64,000 nucleotides of DNA from NCBI GenBank assembly GCA_030386875.1, contig CM059558.1, positions 8,813,501 to 8,877,500 of the forward strand, written 5' to 3'. The DNA is from Morinoia aosen. Lineage: Eukaryota; Arthropoda; Malacostraca; Amphipoda; Talitridae. The stretch's first letter is position 1. Each line of letters begins with the position of its first letter. Below are positions 24,931 through 34,334 of this stretch, piece after piece. The notes below the pieces were generated by a model. It had not been told where the DNA came from, ran no database searches, and was given only the letters and a program-made list of their open reading frames with translations. The translations under genes and the position numbers were made by a program.

Positions 24931-25061
24931 GTGGTCACGCTGCACCACAACGGGCTGCAGACGCTGCCGCGCTGCCTGCAGACGCTGCAGCAGCTGCACA
25001 CACTCCGCCTGGACCACAACAGACTGGCCAGCCTGCCGGCAGACCTGCGCGGCCTGCAGCG
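24931..25061 (+). CDS. LRR exon (partial leucine-rich repeats)
   Basis: 43 codons plus two bases between TGTTGCAG (24930) and CG|GTGAGT (25062). The start is phase 0, matching the end of the exon at 18522; the exit leaves two bases of a codon. The translation contains VVTLHHNGLQTLPRCL and LHTLRLDHNRLASLPADL. These are two leucine-rich repeats 23 residues apart, of the LxxLxLxxNxLxxLP type known from SHOC2, Scribble/LAP and related intracellular LRR proteins. Joined to the previous exon, CKNLK completes the first repeat (CKNLKVVTLHHNGLQTLP), which strongly supports the splice. The rest of the LRR domain should lie in further exons, but I find no next exon in this window. High GC at third positions differs from the AT-rich intron around it. 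Confidence 0.85.
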
Positions 25062-25753
25062 GTGAGTGATGCTCTTGCTCTGTTCTCTCGTGTGTTGTTT
25101 GCTCTGTTGTCTGCTTGTCTTCTTGCTTGATTGTTTTCTTGTCTTCTTGCTTGTTTTTTTGCTTGATTGATTGATTTTTTATTTGTTGGCTTGCTTGCTT
25201 TGGTGTGTCTGGTCTCAGTCGCGCCCTCTGAACTGGACTCCTGAATGAGTGGAGGTGGCCGCACATTTTGTTTTGAGATTACAGGGCATCAGTAACCGTG
25301 GAATTTGTTCTAAATCTTTTTAAAAGAGATAGGAAGTAATCGAAAGAGTAGAAACGAATTTTAGCTTACGAAGAATGGCAGTGTATATTTTGCAATTGTC
25401 CATTTAATAACTATATCGTCCAACGAGGAATAACATTATGACGAAAAGGCACACAAGCAGCCTCGAAGCATTGTTAACGCGTTCATTGTGTTTCTGCTGC
25501 TTTAAAAGGTTGGTTTAGTTAGGAGGTAAGTAGTCTCTTTTGAAAATCGACTTCACTGCTCGAATACATTTTTATTCTTTCTAAGATATGTGAGAAATAC
25601 ATTTGCACGATAATATTTTACCTCGTATGATAATAGTTATTTTTCATAAGGTCGGGAGTAGATGAAATGTTATTCATTTACCACACGGCCCAATACTCAC
25701 GGAATATGTTGAACCTATGAGTATGTCAACCGTACATTGATTCGAAAAAGTTT
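25062..25753. other. Downstream intron or intergenic sequence
   Basis: After the exon's GTGAGT comes a CTTG/TTGCTTG-rich low-complexity stretch (about 25075-25210), then plain AT-rich sequence. No further LRR exon was recognised. Confidence 0.5.
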
Positions 25754-25825
25754 CTCCCCGGCGGGGAATCGAACCCCGGTCTCCCGCGTGACAGGCGGGG
25801 ATACTCACCACTATACTACCGAGGA
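25754..25825 (-). tRNA. tRNA-Asp (GTC)
   Basis: The 72-nt minus-strand sequence starts TCCTCGGTAGTATAGTGG and ends CCGCCGGGGAG. The anticodon arm CCCGCCTGTCACGCGGG gives loop CTGTCAC with anticodon GTC. The acceptor stem pairs TCCTCGG with CCGGGGA apart from a wobble pair, and the T-loop is intact (GGTTCGATTCC, a good B box). A TTTTT terminator lies just downstream on the minus strand (25746-25750 on plus). It looks functional. Confidence 0.95.
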
Positions 25826-26895
25826 GTGCATGAGAATGAGACAAATTTTGAGGACACCAAACACTTTGAATGTAGATATGGGACAAAAATAAAGAACATT
25901 CTTTGAAAATTTCATTCAGGTTTGAAATAATTACGAATTTTTATAGTGTCGCTTCAGCCTGAATTTTAGTGCACCCTGAGGAGCCCATTTCGTCACAGTG
26001 GGCGACACAAGCCTGGTATGTGCATATTGCTCTCAAATTTGTGGAAGACGAAACACAAACCACTGGAGGGTCACATTCCTGCAGCAAGTGCTGGCGTTGC
26101 AGCGCTCACTGGCGGTGGGATGGAACCTTGGCACAAAGCGATCGCTGCGTCCACAGCAGACCTGCACTTCTGCCTCTGCGAACGTTCCAAATCCGCCGGT
26201 TCAATTTTCGACACAATTTTTCACACCGACGTGATGGCCACAACCAGCTCACAACCAGGGAGCATTTTGCATGAGAGGAGGCACGGTAGAGCATAGTACA
26301 GAGCAGCGTACCCCTACACCAAGCTGGTGTGGCTGCATTGCTCTAACATCTGCTCTGCTGCAGCGCACTCTGCTGTAGCAGATCTCTGCTCTGAGACGGA
26401 CTGCCTGAGTTGCCCCGAGCTCACTTCTCCTCTTTGCCTCATTTGCTACTGCACAAATACCCAAAATTGACTTCTGTAGTGAACTAAACTTGACCACCGC
26501 TGCACAGCCTGGCGCGGGTGTGGCGGGCACACTCTGTGCTGTGCTGTGACACCGCGCCCGCACTGCGTTGGTCATCACGTACTTTGGCTTCTGTCTTCTG
26601 TATACTTCACACGTAGTCAATGTCTTCAGGTCTTTCTAAAGGTGTTTCTCATGCTACGCAGAGTGTCAGTTGATATACCACACACGCTGTGACACTAGTG
26701 ATAGACCACGTCCTCTGTGAAATAGAGATGACAGCCTACGTAATTACGGAGCAATGACTGAAGAGTTTCCGAAATGTGATGCGTTCGAAAATGTATCCAG
26801 AACTGATGCACAGTTATGAATAATGAGACACGATGATGAAAACCACGTCAAAGAAACGAAGAATTAGAATGTGTTTAACTTCATAACGCAGCATC
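25826..26895. other. Intergenic, no gene recognised
   Basis: Several overlapping 60-120 codon frames occur at 25970-26620 on both strands, favoured by locally higher GC. The plus frame near 26000 has scattered Cys residues but no domain that I can name. No repeat is evident. Confidence 0.4.
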
Positions 26896-26966
26896 GCATC
26901 GGTGGTTCAGTGGTAGAATTCTCGCCTGCCACGCGGGAGGCCCGGGTTCAATTCCCGGCCGATGCA
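26896..26966 (+). tRNA. tRNA-Gly (GCC)
   Basis: The 71-nt sequence GCATCGGTGGTTCAGTGGTA...CCGATGCA folds as a standard cloverleaf: acceptor GCATCGG/CCGATGC, anticodon arm TCGCCTGCCACGCGGGA with anticodon GCC, and T-loop GGTTCAATTCC. A TTTT terminator follows at about 26971. The A and B boxes are intact. It looks functional. Confidence 0.96.
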
Positions 26967-27367
26967 ACCAGTTTTGTTCGCTGCGTTCAGAGGACTACTA
27001 TGTGTGGAAATGTGAAACATAAGTCTCGTATCGTACGCCAGGTATTTTTATTACGTTTTGACTCTCGAAACAAACGCAAATACAAGTGACCAGCTTTGGT
27101 GTGTGATTTGTATTTTTCAGGGTTACTGGGAATATAAGCAGAATATCCTTAAAAGGCAAGCAAAATAAAAATAACTTGCAGCGCAATACAAGTCTGAGAA
27201 TTTGTTACTATTAGTGCTACACAGCACAAATACAAGACGACACACAACACCAGAACAAATAGCGATTATTTCCGAGCGCCTCGGACAGACGAACGAACTT
27301 CCAGCGCGAGCTGGGGGCGCAGCGCAGCGTCTTCTGCGGGGGGGAGATTTGGCGTACACGCGACCCT
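26967..27367. other. Intergenic, GC-rich patch next to a G/T array
   Basis: There is no gene I can support. The segment 27275-27355 is GC-rich and stop-free in more than one frame, unlike the sequence before it, and it touches the G/T array. It could be exon-like, but no splice pair or homology supports that. Confidence 0.4.
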
Positions 27368-27850
27368 GTGTGTTGTGTTGTGTTGTGTTGTGTGTTGTTG
27401 TGTTGTGTTGTGCTGTGTTTTTGTGTGTTGTTGTGCTGTGTTGTGTTGTGCTGTGGTGTGTTGTGTTGTTGTGTTGCGATGTGTTGTGTGTTGTTGTGTT
27501 GTGTTGTATTGTTGTGTGTTGTTGTGCTGTGTTGTGTTGTGCTGTGGCGTGTTGTGTTGTTGTGCTGCGTTGTGTTGTGTTGTGTTGTGTTGTGTGTTGT
27601 TGTGTTGTGTTGTATTGTTGTGTGTTGTTGTGCTGTGTTGTGATGTGTTGTGTTGTGTTGTGCTGTGGTGTGTTGTGTTGTTGTGTTGCGTTGTGTTGTG
27701 TTGTGTTGTGGTGTGTTTTGTTGTGTTTTGGTGTGTTGTGTTGTGTTGTGTTGTGGTGTTGTGTGGTCTTGTGTGTGTTGTGGTGTTGGTGGGAGTGTGG
27801 TGGTGGGGGTTTGGTGTTGTGGTGCGTCGTGGTGTTGGTGGGGGTGTGGT
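27368..27850. repeat. G/T-only low-complexity array (TGTTG/TGTGT pentamer-like)
   Basis: About 480 bp consist almost wholly of G and T on the plus strand, built from TGTTGTGT, with occasional TGC and TGGTGTG. There is a rough larger period in which TGTGCTGTGGTGTG... recurs. Strand asymmetry is extreme. The Cys/Val frames on plus and Thr/His/Asn frames on minus are artefacts. Confidence 0.93.
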
Positions 27851-28600
27851 TTTGGTGCCGCAGTGCCACTGGAAGCCTGGAAGACAAGACGCGCTGCGGT
27901 GACGGTGGCGGTGTAGCCCCAGCTCTAACAAGAAGTTCTGTGATTTATGTTCTTCAAAGAAACGAAATCAACAAAGAAAATAACAAACACTTCGTTATAG
28001 GAATATTATCGTAACCCTGGTCTGAAAAATAATACAAAAACCGTCAAAGGTCGATCCAACAACACTCGTAGAGCCAATAATACACAACTGTGGCTGGCAT
28101 GCAATGTTCCACACTTCAGTCACACAAAGAACAGCTTAGTGAATAGTAAGAAGATCTGCCTGTGATAACTACATCCTTAGGTCAACTGAGAACTAGCTAA
28201 AATCCAAGATGTACCAACCAACTCGTCTAGAATCTAGATGACGCACCAGGTACGCATTAACTCAAAATTCAGTTAATGTACCAAAAGCGCTAAAGAAACA
28301 GTATCCAGATGGCATTTGTGACCTAGATTTCAGAACAATTGTTATCATTTATCGACAGTGCCAATAATTTGCCGTGTAAATACAACAACACAGCAACACC
28401 TACGTAAGTTTCCCACGCAGTAACCAATAATTGGTTTCACATAATTTTTTATTTTGATCGTTAGACCTAACAGTGTAATTATAATCAAATTACAAAACAA
28501 TTATAGGATTGACTCAATTCTTTTTAAATTACAACCGAATTTCAATAGTAAATAAATATTTCGTTGAAGTGATAAATTTCATTGAGAAAATCGTATCAAA
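27851..28600. other. Intergenic, GC patch then AT-rich
   Basis: 27850-27930 is a GC-rich patch (GCCGCAG|TGCC...GCG|GTGACG could be read as a small exon, weak). The rest is AT-rich with nothing recognised before the LINE remnant. Confidence 0.35.
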
Positions 28601-28609
28601 AATAAGAAA

Positions 28610-30400
28610 ATGGCAAACGACGGTGAGATTCCTTACATCCTTCCTAGAAACGAATGGAGACCAAGGCCAGTCAGTATTGTAGAGAGACGGATAATTTCAT
28701 GCCCTCTAAAAAATACTGAAGCAGTTAGACATTATGAAATTAACTTATTGCAGATGCCTTCAATGTATATAAGCCAGCTTCTGCGTTACAGCACCCCTGC
28801 TCTATTTAATAACAAATACATCTATAGCCACAAACAAATTTCCTGATCAAAGGACACTGTCCATTATTGAACCATTACACAAATCTGGTGACATGTATGC
28901 AGCATCAAGTTACAGACCAATCAGTCTCCTGCATCTTATGTCGAAATTATAAGAAATTAGAACAAAGCAGCTTCCGTCTCACGTGGATCAATCACCCCTA
29001 CTTCGTTGCAATCAGTGTGCTTACAGAAGGAACACCAGTACTCGAGATGCTTTACTCAACATCACAGGAAAATATGCAGTAATATAAATCAGAAAAGTAC
29101 CTATCCCTACTACTTGATCTTATTAAAGTGCTCGCAAGTGTTGAGTATAAAACACTCCTACAGAAAATATCGAACCTCAAAATTGACATACTGTAGTTTG
29201 CGCGATACAGAACCGCTCTCACGCAGTGTGCTTTACACTTTGACTGCGGCAGATAAAACTGAAGTTCAATATTCAACTTAAATATAAAGCCAATTGTAAT
29301 AAGCAATGTTGAAAATAGCAAGCATGAGCTGGATCGTGCCTTCATTTAGCTTTCATTAAGTATTTATTTAAATTGAGTTTGCGACTACTGGTCAGTCACC
29401 ATACAGCATTTTGAAAATCTTATACGTGTACCACCGGTGGACCACGTTGCTGTCAAAGTGTTGAAAAACAAAATGTTATTTTTCATATCAAATAACTTGG
29501 GCTTTCCCCTAGGTGCAATCCTTGGCCCGCTCCTATTTTCTATTTTCATTATTGATTTCCACACTATGCCAGCAAACACAAAAACCTCAATGTAAGCTGG
29601 TGCCCAAATTGCCAAGACAAGTTCGACAGCTGATTTAAAAGACTCACAAGTCGACGCTGGAAGAACCTGAAATCGTGGTCTGACCGAAATGGCCTAAAAC
29701 TCGACGCAAGTAAAATGCAATCTTATATTTTGGATCAAAAGATGCGATCGGAAAATCGCCTAAACTTTCGCTGACATTTGAAGACAAAATAATTGAGCCA
29801 ATCGACGCTTTAAAAAACTTTGGGGCTAGGTTTGACTTAGACATTACTTTCAAACCACACGTGGGAACATTATGCAGCAAAATTATCGGAACCCTTATAT
29901 TTTTTCACGGTATTAAGGACATACATGACGAAAATGCTTGGTTGTTCATGATTCAGTCCTTAGTATTTTCGCGTTTGGACTGCTACAGTCTAGTTTGTGG
30001 AGACACCGCAATATCTCCAAAAAGAGCTGAAAAAGTATAAAATTTTCAGCCAAAGTGGTGTGTAGAGGTAATTTCAAGGAACACGATCATACAATCCTCT
30101 ATTACAAAAACCCGGGTGGACTCCAACTTCCGGCAAATTTCACATTCAGAAAGCCGACACCCGTTCTTGTCTCTCTACCTCCCTCATAGTAATGCCAATA
30201 TCGCGTGTTGAAGTCGTTAGATTACCGGTAGCCATCACTTAGACCTGTTCATTCTTTGTCCAATTTGCCAGCTTCATTCAGTGGTCAATATGTAATTGTG
30301 ATCACTTGTCTCAAGGATGAGGTTCCAAAGATATAAATGTTTCTAAGTCAATTTTGTATGATGTCAAACACTAAGCAATTGAATCCTGCTGCTTTATGAA
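28610..30400 (+). mobile_element. Degraded non-LTR retrotransposon (LINE), reverse transcriptase region
   Basis: Conceptual translation in shifting frames gives landmarks of a LINE reverse transcriptase in the right order. NTEAVRHYEINLLQ is at about 28718-28757. IIEPLHKSGD...YRPISLL is at 28863-28930 and LLDLIKVLASVEYKTLL near 29115-29160. LGFPLGAILGPLLFSIFI is at about 29488-29545, followed by the remains of the catalytic YADD box. NGLKLD is near 29690, and the post-catalytic LITFKPHVGTLCSKIIGTL-like tail runs at 29835-29900. Numerous stops and frame changes show it is long dead. It resembles the Jockey/CR1-type insect LINEs; the clade is not settled. A 225-bp MITE (29236-29460) sits inside it, replacing nothing visible. 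No endonuclease region was seen, so it is 5'-truncated. Confidence 0.85.
29236..29460. mobile_element. MITE copy A, 225 bp, CACTTTGACTGCGGCA ends, inside the LINE
   Basis: The left end CACTTTGACTGCGGCA and the reverse complement of the right end (CACTTTGACAGCAA) are inverted. Flanks are TTTA and TTGA, decayed forms of the TTAA found around copy B (54259-54479). Copies A and B align along their whole length with about three quarters identity, including ACTGGATCGTGCC / GCTGGATCGTGCC and TCATTTAGCTTT. TTAA specificity suggests mobilisation by a piggyBac-type transposase. Confidence 0.85.
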
Positions 30401-30689
30401 CATTTATACAATTAATTAATTCAATCAATTCATTTATACAGTTAAACAAAGTGTAAAGATGTGGGAAAAATTGAACACCAAAATCAGATCATGTGTTTTT
30501 TTAATATAAATGATGCATGATACAAATAAATACATGTCAAAAATCTGTTACTGACCTTTAAATGTTGTAGGTATTCTTCAAGTAGCAGAGTCTACACTAC
30601 ATTGACCAGCTGAGGGTCTGCAGGCATTTATATAACTGAATTATTGTATCTGAATAAACATTAAATATGTTTGATTAAATAGTAGCGGA

Positions 30690-30900
30690 GATAGATAAAT
30701 AACAACACCATATCAAATACCATTTAGACTCGCTAATTCTGCCCAATTCTGGAATTATACTCTTATACACTCTAAAAAATACCAAAGCAGTTGGACACGA
30801 TGATACTAACCTATTGCAGTTTGGTGGTGTTTTAAGGGAATAATATCATGCCAAAATAACATACAGCATCGGAACTGCTGCAGATCAACATTTCAGGTGA
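30690..30900 (+). mobile_element. Second fragment of the same LINE family
   Basis: CTAAAAAATACCAAAGCAGT...GATACTAACCTATTGCAG (about 30771-30827) matches 28706-28757 of the larger LINE remnant, where it encodes NT(E/K)AVxHxExNLLQ. It is a short independent copy or a duplicated piece, also dead. Confidence 0.6.
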
Positions 30901-31514
30901 TAATGAGACAGTTAGGTTGCCGCTGGCAACTCAGCTGGGGACAATACTGACTAAAATATACAGAACTAAAGAATATTACATCACTGAATGTTAGGAACAT
31001 GCAGGAAAATGTGTTGGAAATTAATTATAATAATTTTATAATGAGAGTAAGTTCTACTGCACACCAAATTACACCAGTAAAGTTTTTTGTAATTTACTAG
31101 CTAAGTGAACGGAGTTACTGGCAGAAATGGCGTGATTTTACACTGCGTGTTGTTTTGGGTGGAATAATCTATTAATAACACTATCAGTTATTAAGCCAAA
31201 GGAATTCTAGTTATTACCTGTGGGTTGATTTATTCTAATAAAAACAACAAAATAACAATCGTAAAAATTGTCAAAACTATTTAATTATTGACAACCAATA
31301 ACTGTTTCGTTGTCACAACACATTCATATTTTGAAGAAAACAGTAACTCTGAATAAATAAGGTCAATAATAATTAATGAAATTCCTTATATAGCCCGACA
31401 CAATCGAAAACACTTTTTAGATTTGTAATGTAATTGAAAAAATTAGTTCATGCATCTAAAATATGACAACGAAAATTTTTACTTATAATACCTTAACTGT
31501 TTTGTGTCTTTCAA

Positions 31515-31740
31515 AGAAAGAATGGCCTCCTCCGCCACCAGATCTGAATCCCCTCGGTTACAGCGCCTGGTCCGTCATGGACAGGGGGATGCCAGCAACG
31601 CAGCACCAAAGTTAGGCAGGTCTGAGGAAGAAAAACCGCAAAAGGCGCGTCCCAAAGTCCACGGAAAAGTTATCTGTGGCTCTTGCAGATCGTGTGGTCG
31701 ATGCAAATGGGGAACATGGCGTGAGAAATATTAAACATAT
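31515..31740 (+). pseudogene. Mariner/Tc1-type transposase C-terminal remnant
   Basis: In the frame starting at 31523 the sequence reads WPPPPPDLNPLGYSAWSV, closely matching the block around the last catalytic residue of mariner/Tc1 transposases (WPPxSPDLNPLDYxxW). The same frame continues, past one stop, into KSTEKLSVALADRVVDANGE and HGVRN, which sits where those enzymes end (GGHxE-like). No inverted terminal repeat or N-terminal part was found. It is a dead DNA-transposon fragment. Confidence 0.75.
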
Positions 31741-33980
31741 TTTCGATCCGTTGGAATATCCTTTTTGTTCCATTTACCTATTTTTCCGCCATGTTTGAAT
31801 AAGTGCAATAACACCAATAATATTTAACACGATGTATGCACGCCACACACGCCATACATGCTCACTCTGCAGTGCCTCGCACTGCTCAGGCTACTCTACA
31901 GCGGTGGCTGTGTGTGTAACTGCTCGCTGACGCCCGAGCTGGGACGGCTCGCGTTGAAGACAACTCCGAGTACACTTAAACAATTTGTAAAAATTTACTT
32001 ATCACAAACAATTTGAAGAAAACGATTTACCACGAGCGATACAGCAGTAGATTGTTTCCTAAGTCCAGTACAACGGACACATTTGAGTACAGCTACTCGC
32101 AGCCCCGAATGAGTTCAGAGACTTCTGGGCATTCTCTCATTGAAGGCACCGAATGCTAGAACCACTAGGATTACTCCCAGTCTGACTAGTTATTAGTTAT
32201 TTTGTCATAGTGATATATGCTTGGCAGTAGCCACAGCCCCCGAGTTGCGAAACCAGCTGAGTTAATTTTTATGGCAGCACAGCACACGGTGCCGGGAGCG
32301 TCTCACTGAGTACACCATGTACGCGTGTCGCCTACACCTGCAAGGACCTGGCAAGGTGTCGTGTTACTGCACGACCTGCTGGTGCTGCTGTGTTGGCAGG
32401 GGACGGTCTGCTCATTTACTGCTGCGTTATTGTCTAACTTTTGCAGGAGAGCCACTTCGGTTAAGCGCATGGATTGAGAGAGCCGGAGCTACTGGAATTT
32501 AGCGTATATTATATAAATTACATATTAATTAATTTATTTATATATTTTTCGAGAGCCGCGCAATGAATACCACTGATTTGCTGCCTCGTCTATACTGCAC
32601 ATCGGGTGTGTTGGCGCAGTGTGCGCTGTTCTGTCTGTGCAGAGTGTGTGTGAACTGTCACATTGGTCTAGCCACTCACGTGTGTGATGTACAGTTGTGT
32701 GAGTTTGTGTGTTACGCCTAGTGCAGTTCGAGGAGGTTACACCCTCATGATCCTTTTTCTCCATTCTTCGCTGTGATGGGAGGGAGGGTGAAGGAGTGAA
32801 GAGGTGAGAAAGGGAGTGTAGGAGTGGGTGAAAGAGGAAGTGGGGCAGGGAGGGAGGGAGGGAAAGCCCAACCTAAGGAATGAATGCAGGAGTCTCCCCT
32901 CTGTCTTCCCGTTTTCTGCCACCACCAAAGAAGCAGCGCACACAACCTGCACGCGATGCGAACTGCATAACGCGCGCGTGTGACGCGGCCGTCGTGCGGT
33001 CGCGTCATTTCGCCTTGTGTTCACATTTGTGACTGAAGCATCAACACTGAATTTCCCTCCTTATAAATGAACTTAATAATTTCATGATGTAAATCCATAG
33101 CGGCCACAGGTGAGATTTGAAGCTTTGTTAACAAATTGTAAGAAATTCCTTCGGACTGAGACTCATTTGGGGCGCTTCCCTGTCCTGAATTGAAGGGAAA
33201 GGAAGTTTTTTTGGGGGCTTGAAAATTTATTTATTTACAGGCCAGATAAAGATTTGAAATTATTAATTAGTTTAAGCTTCCCTGACCACGGCTAAAGTGT
33301 TCTTAAGAGAGCATGGATGGGGGCACCATTTAGTAAGGAGTTTAGGGAACGGGGGAATCTGTCAAATATGCACAATAGAGGTGTGTTCTCACAAAATATA
33401 TCCTGTCTGCAAGGACACTAACATGAAAAATAAGTTTTTGCACCGAAATTTAACTTGAAGAAGAAAATAATGGGCACTGGAAAACAATAAAACAGTCAAC
33501 TGAAAACTATATTGTCCGGCAAAAGCCTTACCTGTTTCAACAAAAAAAAGACCAAGCTAACCCAGAGTTCGGGACCTCACATTGTCCCCCAGGGAGCACT
33601 AATTCTCATAGATACCACAATTGTACCGATGTGTTGGGGCCGCTGTGTACCGATAGTTGTACCGATCAGTTGGGGCCGATGTGAGGAACAAAAGTATATT
33701 TGCACATAGTTGAGGAGCAACACACACCATACTTGCGTCAGAGGTTAATCGCACGTGTCCGTGAATGTTGGAACTCAGTCATTTTATTTCAACAAACAAA
33801 ATGTGCGTAGTTAAAGAAAACAAACAACACACCGACTCGATGTGACCTTCAAATAGAGTTTGGTGCCAATCAATCAGAAAGGCATCGCCTCGTGCACACC
33901 ACACACGCATACACACATACACACACACACACATACAGCTGTGTGGAGAGGCTCGTGGTAACACAGCGCGCCGGAGCGGC
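31741..33980. other. Intergenic, no gene recognised
   Basis: Mostly unique sequence. The only notable item is a purine-rich tract at 32775-32868. The Cys-rich 61-codon frame at 32317 and the Ser/Pro frames at 32740-33020 have no recognisable domain. Confidence 0.4.
32843..32863 (+). other. Potential G-quadruplex in a polypurine tract
   Basis: GGGGCAGGGAGGGAGGGAGG(G) offers five G-runs of three or more with 1-2 base loops. It lies inside about 95 bases of nearly pure G/A on the plus strand. By sequence rule this could form a G-quadruplex or triplex DNA; no function is implied. Confidence 0.7.
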
Positions 33981-34016
33981 CTCCAGCGGAAAGGAAAGAA
34001 AAGAAAAGAAAAGAAA
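33905..34016. repeat. Short microsatellites: (CA)n and (AAAAG)n
   Basis: ACACACATACACACACACAC lies near 33910-33936, and a run of AAAGG/AAAAG pentamers at 33990-34015, just left of the satellite region. Confidence 0.85.
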
Positions 34017-34019
34017 AAC

Positions 34020-34334
34020 ATTCTATTTCCAATAAAGTATAAACATGAAATGTTGATACATTGATTTTTTAAACACCTTAACATTAACATCCTTAACTGA
34101 TAATAACACATTGGTATCGTAGTACCCGTGGAAAATGTTGAAACAAAAAATGATTGACAGAAAAGCACAACAAAATTAAGTTCCTTCCTAGCATAATCTG
34201 ATTTTGACAGTGGATTTAAATATAAGAAACTAAGAGAACACAATCCTCGCGACGCTCATTTGAAAAACACTCTCGTTAGTGCGCACATGTATTGAAATAA
34301 AAGCGAAAAACGCATTCAAATACCTTAGCATAGA
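34020..34334 (+). repeat. Diverged ancestral satellite module, left border
   Basis: 34088-34155 is a diverged 67-bp monomer (CATCCTTAACTGATAATAAC then TATCGTAGTACCCGTGGAAA and GTTGAAACAAA). It is followed by about 170 bp (34156-34334) that matches the sequence to the right of the array (48350-48505), for example GAAAAGCAC, TCTCGTTAGTGCG against TCTCGTTCGTGCG, and ATTGAAA. The bases before 34088 (TAAACACCTTAACATTAACA) also resemble the end of that spacer (CAAATACCTTAGCATAGAGA). So a larger unit, spacer plus one monomer, once existed in tandem. Confidence 0.8.

Noticed and set aside
25998-26296. Cys/His-containing frame as a zinc finger
   Set aside because: Spacing does not fit a known finger and overlapping frames are equally open.
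27851-27935. Next exon of the LRR gene
   Set aside because: A CAG acceptor and a GTGACG donor can be drawn and the phase could fit, but the translation shows no leucine-rich repeat pattern.
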